Origin: Anseranas semipalmata | Lineage: Eukaryota > Chordata > Aves > Anseriformes > Anseranatidae | Reading direction: 5' to 3' | Length of the DNA stretch: 64,000 nt | Assembly (NCBI GenBank): GCA_013399115.1 | Contig: VXAA01003982.1 | Location: 12,528-76,527, forward strand | In this document: in pieces, positions 34,436 through 46,405 of the stretch | How positions within the stretch are numbered: position 1 is the first letter of the stretch | Layout: each line of letters starts with the position of its first letter | Notes under the pieces: generated by a model | Told to the model about the DNA's origin: nothing | Databases searched by the model: none | The model's input: only the letters and a program-made list of their open reading frames with translations | Translations under genes and position numbers: made by a program

Positions 34436-35332
34436 TGTATTGGGTTTACATGGCAAGGGTTTGGTAGCAAGGGGGCTGCAGGGGTGGCCTCTGTGAAAAG
34501 AGTCCAGAAGCTGCCCCATGTCAGATCAGAGCCAGTTCCAGCCAGCTTCAAAAGGGACCCACCGCTGGCCAGATCCAAACCAGTGAGTGACAATGGTTGC
34601 ACCTCTGGGAGAGAAGATTTAAGAAATGGAAGAAAAAAAAACTGCTGCATAACAGTAGCTGGGAGAGAGGAGTGAGAAACAGCCCTGCAGACACCCAGGT
34701 CAGTGCAGCAGGAGGGCGGGGGGGCTCCAGGTGCCACAGCAGAAGTTCCCCTGCGGCCCGTGGAGAGGCCCATGCTGGAGCAGGCCGTCCCCCNNNNNNN
34801 NNNNNNNNNNNNNNNNNNNNNNNNNNNNNNNNNNNNNNNNNNNNNNNNNNNNNNNNNNNNNNNNNNNNNNNNNNNNNNNNNNNNNNNNNNNNNNNNNNNN
34901 NNNNNNNNNNNNNNNNNNNNNNNNNNNNNNNNNNNNNNNNNNNNNNNNNNNNNNNNNNNNNNNNNNNNNNNNNNNNNNNNNNNNNNNNNNNNNNGAGTGA
35001 CCGTGAAGGAGTGGCGGAGACGCAGCGTTAGGGACTGACCGCAGCCCCCATTCCCCTTCCCCTGCACCACCTGGGGGGAGGAGGTAGAAGAGGGTGGATG
35101 GGTGAAGGTGTTTTTAGTTTGCTTGCAGTTTCTCACTAGTCTGCTAGTGATAGGTAATAAATTATGTTAATCTCCCTATGCTGAGTCTGTTTTGCCCATG
35201 ACGGTAACAGGTGGGTGATCTCCCTTTCCTTATCTCAACCCTTGAGCACTTCTCACCGTATTTTCTCCCCCTTTTCCTTTGAGAGAGCGGTTGTGGTGGA
35301 GTTCAGCTGCCCAGCAGAGTGAAACCACCACA
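34436..35332 (+). mobile_element. solo LTR of an endogenous retrovirus (probably ERVL-type)
   Basis: The element begins TGTATTGGGTTTACATGGCA, ends ACCACCACA, and is flanked by a perfect 5-bp target duplication ATGTG (34431-34435 and 35333-35337). TG...CA ends plus a 5-bp duplication are typical of a retroviral LTR; the opening sequence resembles LTRs common in bird genomes. A polyadenylation signal AATAAA lies at 35156-35161. No gag, pol or env sequence is present, so this is a solo LTR left by LTR-LTR recombination. A 201-base N gap (34794-34994) sits inside it. Family assignment is from memory of the terminal sequence. Confidence 0.85.
34794..34994. other. assembly gap, 201 N
   Basis: Gap within the LTR, bordered by G/C-rich sequence (a CCC run on the left), which probably caused the sequencing dropout. 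Open frames drawn through it are meaningless. Confidence 0.98.
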
Positions 35333-35337
35333 ATGTG

Positions 35338-38256
35338 CCAGGCACAAGAGCTGCATGTCTGCTTGGTGAAACCTGGTGAAGTCATGTATGCACAAGTGAC
35401 TGACATGCCCTGTTTCCTAATTCATCCATCACAGACATACACACGCAAACTTGCTGAATCCCAAAGGATAGCATTGTGGTTATGAGCAGAGGGCTAAATA
35501 TTGTGTTATGCCTTAGACTTAGTAGGAGTTAAGGAAAAAAATAACCTGAAGCCATCATAGCAGCTCCTGAGCACCTGTTGCAGCTGGAGTGATCCTCCAG
35601 GATGATTAGGAGTCCTGAGGTTGTTCTAGTTTACCATGGTCTCAGATAAACTGTCAACCAAATGTCTCATTGTCCTTTGCTTTTCCCTTATCTTTGCTTT
35701 TCTCATCTCCCAGGGAATGGTGAGCTGGAAGCTGCAAGCAAGCAATGTGTGCCATCTCCAGGCTGTTTCTAATACAAAGAAATATCCCTGGGGATGCAGT
35801 TTTTCAGGATCTGTACATATCACCTGTAGTTCTGTAATTTGATCTTTCTTTCCGGTCTTTCAAATAGCAAAAATATTCAAAGTTTTAAGAAGAAGTCAAA
35901 GCCTTTCTGCCATTGGCTTCCAAAAATTTAAGCTATTCTGTTTAGTGCTTTACAGATTCATTACAGAATATGTCATACCATGGGGAAAAAAAGTCAATAG
36001 AAACTGTTAGAGAAAAGTAGTATATTTCTATGGAGGTTTAAATCTTGCATCAAATGCATCAGACAATACCTCTTGGAAAAACTTGAAATTCTCAGCATCC
36101 CCTTTGCTGATATTGTCATCAAAAGCCATGAAACAAGTCAAGTCTGGTGATAAGAGCTATGCCCGTCACTAGTCAAGAATCATACAGTTATCAAAACACC
36201 ATATCACTGCCTTCACCAACTGATGTTTATCCTGGGCACACAAAACATCTTAAGCAACCAGACCTCCTGAGCTAACTACCATGCACAAAATTAATTCAAA
36301 TATTCTGCATGCGCCTGCTGAAAAAGTATCTATTCAATGTCACCTGTCTGCCAAAGAAAACGAACTGATCAAATATAAACACTATGCACCAGAGATTCAT
36401 TTGTGCATGAAAACAATTTAAGATTAATCTGTTTGTTGTTTGTAATGTATTTTCCTCCATGTGTGTTGGCTCACTGTTTATCATACTGCTTCACCACTTC
36501 TTCAGCTGTAGGAATAGAAGAAAATCAGTGTATCTTAGTGGCAGTCATTTTCAATGGACTGCTGAGTGAAAGAGCTGTGTTGGGAGACATCAGGGAGTAA
36601 GATGGTTTGCAAGGCAGTTTCAATGGAAACATTTGCCTTTTTCCTTGCTCTCAGTTGTTTCTTTCAGTAAGAAAAGGGATCTGGCCACTTTTCCAAACTT
36701 ATTACTTTCTGAAGGTCCTTTTGCTTCCCAAAGGATGAAAGGACATGCAGTTACATCCAATCACTATCAGGTGAAAGGATGACACTCAGCTACAGCAGCT
36801 CAGTCAGATAGACTACTATGATAAGAAGAAGATACGATAAGAGCTACATCAGTCTTCATTAGTTAGAAAGAGGTTCCCCATAACCATTTGATGCATGAAC
36901 ACTGGACAATAGGTAATGAAGATGTATTGCAGCAGCCTAGTGAATAAGATGGCCTTAACAAACAGAAGCTCAGCAAGAAGTCCCACCAAAAAGTAGACTT
37001 TTAAAGGTACACTGAAGGACAAGAAGTAGGCTTCTCTCTCACCACTCATTCAATGCTTGATACATAGTTCTTTGTGAAACCTGTATCTGATCTGGCATGA
37101 GAGTTTAGACCACAACACAAATGCAAAGACAATAATGAAGATGCTGATCGTGCACGTGTAGTTTGATTGCCATTTGGATAACCACACCATCATAGTATGA
37201 ATGAAATAATTAGAGCTGGACTGTACATGAGGAGTCTTGCATGTTACCGATAGGTCTCTTCAGCCTGCTCCTAGCAGCCTATTGGGAAGGAGTAATAAAT
37301 TGCAGATAACTGCAAATCTATTATTTTGAATTCCATGAGAGAAGACATACATGGGGCATTGCAGAATATCTATGCAGCTCTTTTTACTGTAATATCTTGC
37401 TTTATGGTTCCCACAGTGAAAATTATGTCTTGGATGCTCTCCTGTGTCTTGCAATGAACCCTGGTACACAGACACACCCATATTGTCCATTGTTACTCAG
37501 TTTTGCTTAAGATCTCTTGGTATCTGTCACACCCTATACAGTATGTGTGTGTGCATACACGTATGTATATATATGCACATTCTTTGTACAACACTTCCTA
37601 TGAGTTCTGCTGAGTATTTGTGTGACTTTCCCCTTCTTACTCTCTTCTGAAAACCCTTTTGTTGTATACAACATAGAAAGGACTTGTGGATATCCTGTTC
37701 AACTGGAACCTTTGGGTGGAGCAATACTGTTGGCAGCAGTACCTCCTGTTTTCTCTCCTTCTTTAGGCGTAGTCCCATCTCTGGTTATCTACAAGGCTTT
37801 ATCGCTGCTATTCCTAAACTCTGGCATTGCTCATCTACAGATGACATACATACATGCCACTGCTGGCTCCTCAGTGTTCTTCTGCACAACCCTTCTAACC
37901 AGAAAGTCAAGCACTGTTTGACCTTACTTCACCACTTTAGGGGCACTAGGAGCCAATGTATTGCTCCCTTGCTCACTAGATATATGCACTGGGGCAAGAA
38001 CAATGCCTTGGAGGGGCCAGATCCTGGGATACACAATTGTGTCTGATAGGCACAATGACAAGCATGCTTGTTTTTGCTACTGAGGGACTGAAGTGATCAG
38101 AAAGTTCCAAGAGTGCTTTCTGCACGTCTGACTTTACACATTCCTGCTCTCCAAGATTGCCCGTTAGCTTTCTTCAGTTTCCTGCCTGACATTCTCTATA
38201 TCTCAGGCCTCTCCAACAAGCCCTCCTTCTGTCTTTATGCACTTTTCCTCTGCTCA
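35338..38256. other. intergenic or intronic sequence, no gene recognised
   Basis: No recognisable gene or transposon. 37680-38040 on the plus strand has overlapping open frames in two registers (99 and 120 aa) without motifs. Confidence 0.5.
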
Positions 38257-38386
38257 GAATCACAGAGTCACAGAATGGCTGAGGTTGGAAGGGACCTCTG
38301 GAGGTCATCTGGTCCAATCCCCAGGCTCAGTCAGGGTATCCTTGAGCAGGCTGCCCAGGACCATGGCCAAATGGCTTTTGAACATT
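38257..38386 (-). mobile_element. CR1 LINE fragment, 3' part of older copy
   Basis: It starts with AGAATCACAGAGTCACAGAA and GGTTGGAAGGGACCTCTGGA, then the block ending GGCTTTTGAACA. There it is cut by the next CR1. The likely continuation of the same older insertion lies at 38873-39128. Confidence 0.85.
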
Positions 38387-38857
38387 CACAGATTCACAGA
38401 ATTGTAGGGGTTGGAAGGGACCTCCAGAGATCATCAGGTTCAACCCCCCTGCCACAGCAGGTTCCCTAGAGCAGGCTGCACAGGTCGGCGTCTAGACGGG
38501 TCTTGAATAACTCCAGAGAAGGAGACTCCACAACCTCCCTGGGCAGCCTGTTCCAGTGCTCCGTCACCCTCACCATGAAGAAGTTCCTTCGCATGTTGGT
38601 GCGGAACTTCCTGTGCTACATTTTGTGGCCATTGCCCCTTGTCCTGTCCCCACAGACCACTGAAAAGAGGTTGGCCATATCCCTGTGTCCCCCACACTGC
38701 AGGTATTTATAAACATTGATAAGATCCCCTCTCAGTCTTCTTTTCTTAAGGCTGAACAGACCCAGGTTTCTCAGCCTTTCCTCATAGGAGAGATGCTCCA
38801 GGCCCTGTATCATCTTTGTGGCCCTCCGCTGGACTCTCTCCAGAAAATCCATGTCTT
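38387..38857 (-). mobile_element. CR1 LINE, young copy inserted into older CR1
   Basis: It runs from CACAGATTCACAGAATTG to ATCCATGTCTT. It is colinear and closely similar to 1363-1860 throughout (by eye about ten differences in the first 120 bases). The minus strand encodes [20 protein letters not shown] and [20 protein letters not shown]. It lies between two pieces of a different, older CR1. Confidence 0.9.
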
Positions 38858-38872
38858 CTTTACAGCCATCCT

Positions 38873-39128
38873 TCACATATTTATGTACATTGATGAGCTT
38901 TCCCATTCAGAGCTTTCTCTTCTCTAGGTTAAACAGTCCCAGTTCTCTCAGCCTTTCATTATAAGAGGGATGCTCCAGTCCCCTTAATTATCCCAGTGGC
39001 CCTTTGTGTGACTCTTCATTAGCTCCATGTCTCTCTTGTACTGGGGAGCCCAGAACTGGACACAGTACTGCAGATGAGGCCTCACCAGTGCTGAGCAGAG
39101 GGGAAGGATTGCCTCCCTTGACCTGCTC
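38873..39128 (-). mobile_element. CR1 LINE fragment, 5' part of older copy
   Basis: It resumes with CATATTTATGTACATTGATG and runs through GAGAACTGGGA-type RT sequence (minus strand [20 protein letters not shown], then [11 protein letters not shown]). It probably belongs with 38257-38386. About 190 bp that should lie between them are missing, so the insertion was accompanied or followed by a deletion. Confidence 0.82.
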
Positions 39129-42100
39129 TTTCTCTCTCTCTTTCCCTGTTCCACACACCCCCTCCTATACAATCCGTCTCTCCCTCATTATCTTTGTGTC
39201 TATGTAAACCCTTCTTAAAGAACTGTGTTGAACTAGCCTGTTGTTCAACAACTGCCATCCTTTTTGAAGGACAGTTAATTCTTCACAAGCCACTTCACTC
39301 ACCAGAGAAAAGAATCTCATGTGCAACAGCTGACCTGACTTAAGTAACCATTGATGTTAGGTAATAAAAAGTTAACATTGTGTTACTATGACCTTCCATC
39401 TCATCTGTTAGTAAAAACAGCCAGAAATGAAATCAGACTCTCAACAGACATTTTCACACGAAAAACTTGAAGTCCTTCCTCATCGGCTGTACCAAGTAAA
39501 CAAATAATTAACAATAATTTTGCAATATAATACCTGTAACTGATGCAGCTGATTTTATTTTATTTTATTTTTTCTCAAAGATACAGACAGATACACAGTG
39601 CAGGATGAGAACAGCTATCTATTTATCAGTGTCCTCTCCAGTTATGCTACATTACAGATGTCCACTTCCACAGATGGTAACTAGAAATAGAAGCATTTGA
39701 CTGACTGATTTTTACTGACAGTTGGGAGGTAATACAGATATTATTTCCAAATAACCATATACTCTACTTATTATATTATTACCACTGCAATAACACTTAG
39801 GAGAGTTCTCACACCAAACACAGGAAATTAAAAAAAAAAACAGTAGCCTCTACCAAAAGGCTTAGAAACAAGCAAATGGGAGATGACCGGTGGACAAGAC
39901 AAGTAAACAAGCAGCGAGACATCATGTCAGTTGTGCTGCTGTTAGTACTAGGCAGAGTATATCAAATGGTTAGTCTTAGCACATATTTTTGGACTAGCAG
40001 ACTGCCTAAAAATCATCATATACTACTTTTGTTATGTGTAAAATATGTAATACCTGTATTAATTTAAAATTATTGCACAGTGAGAGGTATTATTAAATAG
40101 TCTCAGCTGGTTAAATACAATGACATTTAAACATCAGCCCATAGCATTTATAGACACAGTCACTACAATATACATGGAAATTTCTTACTGTAATTAATCC
40201 AGAGGTCTTCCAAAAAAGGCTATGATATAAGAAACAGAGTTTAAGAATAATAAATAGAAAAGTGGGTTAAAAATAAAATACAATTTAAGATTAGCTAGAT
40301 TAAGATTAGATGATAATTAAACAAAATTATTTATGGAGATTAGACATCAATAACAGACCAGGTGTGTACCTAACAGCTAAGCTATGCAAGAGAATTTTGT
40401 GTGCTCATACCATGGGAACATTCAGAGCACAACACAAGAATTGTTTCACAAAACAAACTTGTGTAGTTTTAAACTTACCAGTACAGCCTTTCAATGCATC
40501 TAGATTGGTCATAATTGTGTAAGAGGTTGTACGGATGAAGTATATTTTTGTGTTACTGTAAACAAAGTCTGGCTTGGAATCTGCCAGCTCAGATTTTACC
40601 ATTATTTATTTTAAATTATACTTACAACTAGCATAAACCTACAAATACTATCTATAGATTAGGCCTTATATTGTTTTTCTTATATATATATTTTTTAAGT
40701 GGTAGAGGTCATACAAATAAACAAAATAAATGGTTTTTATTTTTTTAATTTCAAGGAAATATTGCATCTGTGAAACCAATTATCTTTCTCGAAGGTCTTC
40801 AGTTTTTTGTTTTGTTTTGTTTTTTGTTTTTTTTTTTAAGAAAGACTGTTATCTTTTCAATTTTTTTTCTCCACCCCACTTTTTTCTTTCCCTTTGGGAA
40901 AAGAGAAACTAATTCTGCGCTTCCAGAGGTTTTAAAAATATATAAGAACTACAAAAAGTTCTATAATGAGTGTTATAAAATTACTACTCCCTCTTACCAC
41001 TCTGTATCTTCTCTTACATCAGAAAAAGCTTTAAAATAATTCTTGGATATTTTAGAATGTTCTGGAAGAAGAAGAAAACAAAAATGAAGAGAGGAATAAA
41101 GGAAAAACAGGAAAAGGAAGAAAGTGAAAGGAAGCAAAATAAACTCACATACTTTTGACAATACTCGCCTTAGTACACTAAATGACAGAAAAAAACATGA
41201 AGGAAACAATATCAAAATGCCAAAAACTCAAATCATTTGGAAAAATATTTTGTGAAACAAACTTACACGCTTTCCTTTATCAACCATTTTAAGAGAGAAC
41301 CATCTTCTAAATCTATATTTGTTTTTCCCCTCTGATGTTTTGATCATATGCATAAGTAAACACCTCCTGACAGTTTCTCAAAACTCTGTGTCCTGAGTCC
41401 CCTGTCCCTTCATAGAAGGTGAAAGGAGATAACTCTTTACTAACCAAGTGCTAATCCATATGAGCCTCTCATTTTGATGGGAGATGACAGAGAGAGAAAA
41501 TGTATGGAAAACAGTACCAGAGTGTAACAAGCCCTGGTACAGTCTGGGTTTAAAATAAATGACCATGAACAAACAGACCTGGGGTGGCTGCTGTCTGGAG
41601 GTCCTGGGAAATCATTTATCAAGTTCTAGCTCTCTCTGTTCCCAGGAAGGGCTCTGGTAGAGCTTCTCTAGTCAGTATTACCTAGCTGGCTACTTAGGCA
41701 TGGAGAATTTTAGACCAGATATTCCCTCCTGGATGAAGAAAATGGTATTTAGTCCTTGATATATATTCAGACAATAACAGCATCAAAATTACTTCAGTAA
41801 AAATCCTGTATCTGTTCTCTGTTAAAAGCACGCCGTTTGTAAAAGGACGGAAATCCATCCTATCATGATTAGATAACCAGCACCTTGATCCCTAAAATAT
41901 CTTCACCAAGGTTGTCATTTACAACTACAATAAACCTGACCCAAAAACACGCAGACAGCCTTGAGCTACAAGTCTAGCACTGCCATAAGATATCCTGCTT
42001 CTCCAGGTTTGCCCTGTGGCAGAAGCCTGGATGGCAAGTATTCAGAGGCATTAAAGTATAGCTGAGACAGCATTACCTTGCAAGACAAATTCTTTGGTAA

Positions 42101-45100
42101 CTTGTAAGAGTTTTCAAAATGTTACTTTGACACTCAGGAGGTTCCTTTTTTATTTTATTTTATTTTTTTTGACTGAAGTGTCAAAGGTGAAGTCTCCCCA
42201 AAGGGTATCTTAGCCTCCTTCTCATACCACCCTCCAAAACTGATTGCCATATCAGTATCTGGGAAAGACCAGGGTTAAGTTCATCATCAGAGTAACTCCA
42301 CTCACTCCTTTAAATAAATACCCTTGTAATAACTAGACTGCTAATATCTGAATTAACCTCATGACCATAATACTGCAGAAAAAGTGTTGTGAGCACAATG
42401 TTAGAGACAAAGGTGCCGTGTGTACTATGGGTTCCCCTTTCATGTGTAAGGTGTGCATCTATGCAAGTTGTGCATGTGTGCAAGTAGTGTGTAAAAATGA
42501 TCCGAGTGCTCAGCAGCAGATTTAAAAGGAAGTCAGAATCTAGTGTGGATAACCCAGTCTGGATTTTCAGTCCTGTGGAAGGAGAATGAAGGCAGTGCTT
42601 TCAGATACAGCCAGAAATGTTAAGAGTGATGTTCATACTCCACAGCCAAGATTAGATGAGTATGCGTTTGCCTGGAAAACATGAGAGGCAAGATGGAATC
42701 TTCCAGACCCTGTACAAGTCCACCCCTGCCTACACCCCAGCTCTTAATTCCTCCTATTCTTCATTTCCATTATTATGCCAGTGCCTCTGGCATCACTGCT
42801 TCCGTGGTAACTCCCTCTGCCTCCACTTCCCAGCTGCACCTTGTACATGAAACTCATTCTAGCTCATGTACAGGGAAAGGCAGACACCTTCTTTTCATCC
42901 TAATCCCTTCTAAAATACACACTGCATTTTACTGAGCCTGCCAAAGCAATCAGAAGTGGAGCTACACAACCAATAAAAATAATTGCCAAGCTTTGATGAT
43001 CTTCCAGGATAGTTTTTGTGTGTTTTCTCTCTCCATCTACCTAGTAAGTCTCATAAGACTGAATTTCATTTTCTCTGCTTGTTATCAACACTTAAAGAAT
43101 AGTCTCATCAATAAAAATATCCAAAGCTGAGCACAGAAGGGCTGTTCTCATGTGTAAGCCCAGTCTCACCCAGGCAGGATTTCCTGCAGTGCATATGTAG
43201 ACTCTATGCAATGTCACAACAGTAATTAAATTTGAACAAAATTCTTCGCCCCCAAAGAATCACAAAGTGCCTTTGAAGTTTCAAAGCACTAAAATATAGG
43301 TTATAGTTTGCATGAAGGAAAAGTCATTTTCGCATCCTTAGAAACCTCTCAATAAAACACTGACGAGTGAGGAGGTCTGTGTCTGTATATATGTAACTGA
43401 GGTTTCATTGTGCTTTCAGAACAAGCCAGGTAGGAGTCCCAGAAGAAATCCGCCTGCAGAGTCCCATCACCTCTGCAACAGAACCATCTTCTAGTGCCAT
43501 CTAGCAGCCACCTGAGATACCCACATCAGCGATGACAAGTTTTTTCACCCCATTGCTTTTGCAGCTCCTAAAACAAATCCTGCCTTCCTCTTTCATTTCA
43601 AATCTCTTTTCATTCAATTCAACATCCAGTCCTCAAGAGCTGAGCCAAGCCTGAGTGGTCTTCCAGGAGCTGTGGAAGTTCCACACTGCTGCAGGCTATT
43701 GACCTCACTAGCATTCTCATGCCTGTGTTATCTCTTTGGGGCATTTTTGAGTCACTCTGGGATGAGCACAGCTCCTGAACACCTCTCTGTTGGCACATAA
43801 CCTCCATCAGGACAGTGTTTCACAACTGGCAGACACAGACTGGCTACTACAGCTCCCTCTAGTACTTCAGAGTAAAAGAACTTTCAAGTTAGCACGTAAC
43901 TCAAGCCCTACTTTCACATGCTGTTCGCTAACTCCTGGTTTCCTCACTGACTTTCTTGGCCAAAATATATTATATTCATTACATACAAAAAAAGTTAAAG
44001 GAAATAGGAGAAAAGCAATTCTTTTGCTTTTTTTTTTTTTTTTTCCTGTTATACAACATCAAGTGTCATTTTCCCCAGTAAGGAAACCTCCTCATTTAAT
44101 AGCTCATAACTAGGTAAATGTCTGTCCAAGTTATCTTGACTCACTACAGTTCAAAGGAGTTTTTTTTTGTAATTTTATTTATGAAGGAAGAAAGGGACTT
44201 TTTTTTTTTAACCCTAGAATAATTAGCTATTGATTGGCCCTTCATTTAATAAAATATATATATATATTTTTTTAAGATCCTGTGTTATCGTTCTAAGTCC
44301 TCCTACCAAAACAGTTTTCTTTTTCATCAAAATATTGATGATCTTTTACAGAACACCTAGGATGAACTGGAATTCTTTTTTGTGCTGAATAACCAAATCA
44401 AATTAATCCTATAAGGCTGACAAAACCAACTTTCAAACAAAGGCAATGAGCATTTTTTTAATTTCTTGCATTCTATCTTGTTGTAAGGAATAGCTTCAGC
44501 TAAGTCATAAGAACGCTGTGCTCTTTTAAGGAAGAATCTACCATCCTTACAGACCCTGAAGCAAATATGTCGTGATGCACATCAACAGTGAAGAGACCTG
44601 ATAGAAGAAAAGAGAGGGACAGAGACGGACAGAAAATGGGCCACGATTCCCTGTTTGCCAGCAGGGTGGAGACAGCACCTGGGAGGACAGGGAGGTTGCT
44701 GGCAGGCCTGTGACTGCCTAGTTGCTCCGTAATATGGCCCTGTTTTATAAAGCAAGGAGTCAATCTGTCTAGTCACCAGGGCTGGAATTCCCCATGGAAA
44801 ACGTGGCCAAATGAACAAGGGAGGGGTGGAGGATGAGGCAAGAGTTTTGTCAGAATCACTCCTCCACATCTCAGTGTGGGATGTGCCTTCCAAGATATGG
44901 AGCCATCCTCCAAGTACCAAATGCCCTGAGCTAAAATCAGCCCAATTAAAAGACTTGGCAATTTAATAGATGAAACACTTTGCTAACTGGTATTTAAACA
45001 GCTAGAATGAAAGATTTAGTGTAAGAGTGTATTCTCTCTCAGAAGAAGAAACAAACTACCCTACCAACAAAATAAGCAAACTGAAATCTGCAACTCTGTG

Positions 45101-46007
45101 CAGGCAAAATGTTTAGAGAAACAAAAAAGGTTTGTACCTGTGAAATCAGAACTAGATCCAAACCCACTGTCTGCCTTGGCATTTCTGCTTAGGTCTGAAT
45201 AGGCCAAAATCAAATAAAAATCCCTGAGTAAGAGTATAGAGCATTGGTGGATAAATTATTTTGACCAAAAGGCCACCAGTGCAACATAATGCAAAATAGC
45301 AATGTTATTTTCCTGTTAATAATTTTTGCCTGTCATCCAGTCACCATAAATAGAACAACTTTAATACAATTTCTATTCATTATTTATTCAATGTATTCTT
45401 TACACGTTTTGAAACCAAATCAAGCTGATTTGTGCCATCTACTGGTAAAGGAAGGTTTTTCAAATCCTAAATTCTTTATATCTACTACAGAGCTACAGTT
45501 TATTTTAAATTGGTTTCAGTTTATTATCACGCTACGCAAATATTAGTTCATTGCATGCAATTTCATGTATGATCTGTCTGATAAAGAAGACCTCATTCAC
45601 GTTGTCTGAGGATGATCAACAGCATTATATAGGACAAATGAATCCATCAGCAGCTTTAATTAGAGTGACAGATTTTATTATGATTCTACTGAAAAATCTC
45701 AAAGACACATATTTTAAACTAAAATTTTCACTTAGTAAGCCTGGATGCTTGGCAAAACTTATTTCTTAGCTTGCACTGTCTTTCTGCTTACGAAATACAA
45801 TGTTCATTTTGTCACATCTGCAGCCATGCTCTTTCGCATGAGTTATCAGTTTAATATGGAATCCTTATTCTGTTTACAGCAGAGTTAAGGGTGTGCTGCT
45901 GCTTTTGTACAAGGGACTGGTAAGATCTCACACTGAAATATCGTGGTTATTGCTGGCTATTCATAGTCAAAAATGATCTCAAACTGTGACCATCTTACTC
46001 AGAGAAG
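39129..46007. other. intergenic or intronic sequence, no gene recognised
   Basis: Strongly AT-rich at 39400-41300. It contains (TTTTA)n at 39552-39575 and 42148-42172, a TTTTG/T-run at about 40803-40839, a T run at 44029-44044 and (TA)n at 44250-44270. 44560-44950 is more GC-rich and holds overlapping frames with no motif. No transposon was recognised. Confidence 0.55.
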
Positions 46008-46405
46008 GGAGTCCCTGAAGAGTGGAGACGCCCTTACAAGAGAAAACCCCAAAGAACTTAGCTTGTATAGTGCAGCAGAATGAATAGATGGGGCATGCTA
46101 TCTCCTGCATCAAGGGGTTGAAGTGAAAGAGAGTTTTTTTCAGCTTCAGGACAGTGTTGGCAAAAGAACAAATGGGCGTCAGCTGGCCATGAATATATTT
46201 AGGTTGGAAATTAGAAGGCTTCTAACCATCAGAAGAAAGAGGTTCTGTGACAGCCAGCCAAGGGGAGCTGTGGGGGCAAACTAGTTTTAAGATAGATCTT
46301 GGTAACTTAATGAAAGGGATTATGAAACATGGACGTCTACAACAGTAGGAAACTGGACTTGATGACCCAGGCAACTCTTTCTAGTCCTCTGTTCCCACAT
46401 TTCCC
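46008..46405 (+). mobile_element. ancient CR1 fragment
   Basis: Plus-strand sequence resembling the 3' end of an old CR1 family. TATTTAGGTTGGAAATTAGA is followed by AGGCTTCTAACCATCAGAAG and, at the end, GGACTTGATGACCCAGGCAA with CTCTTTCTAGTCCTCTGTTC. The last block is the diagnostic 3' UTR of old CR1s. It is highly diverged, and the left edge is approximate. Confidence 0.7.

Noticed and set aside
34381..35136. Long frames of 89 to 251 codons on both strands
   Set aside because: They are artefacts of reading through the 201-N gap inside the LTR.
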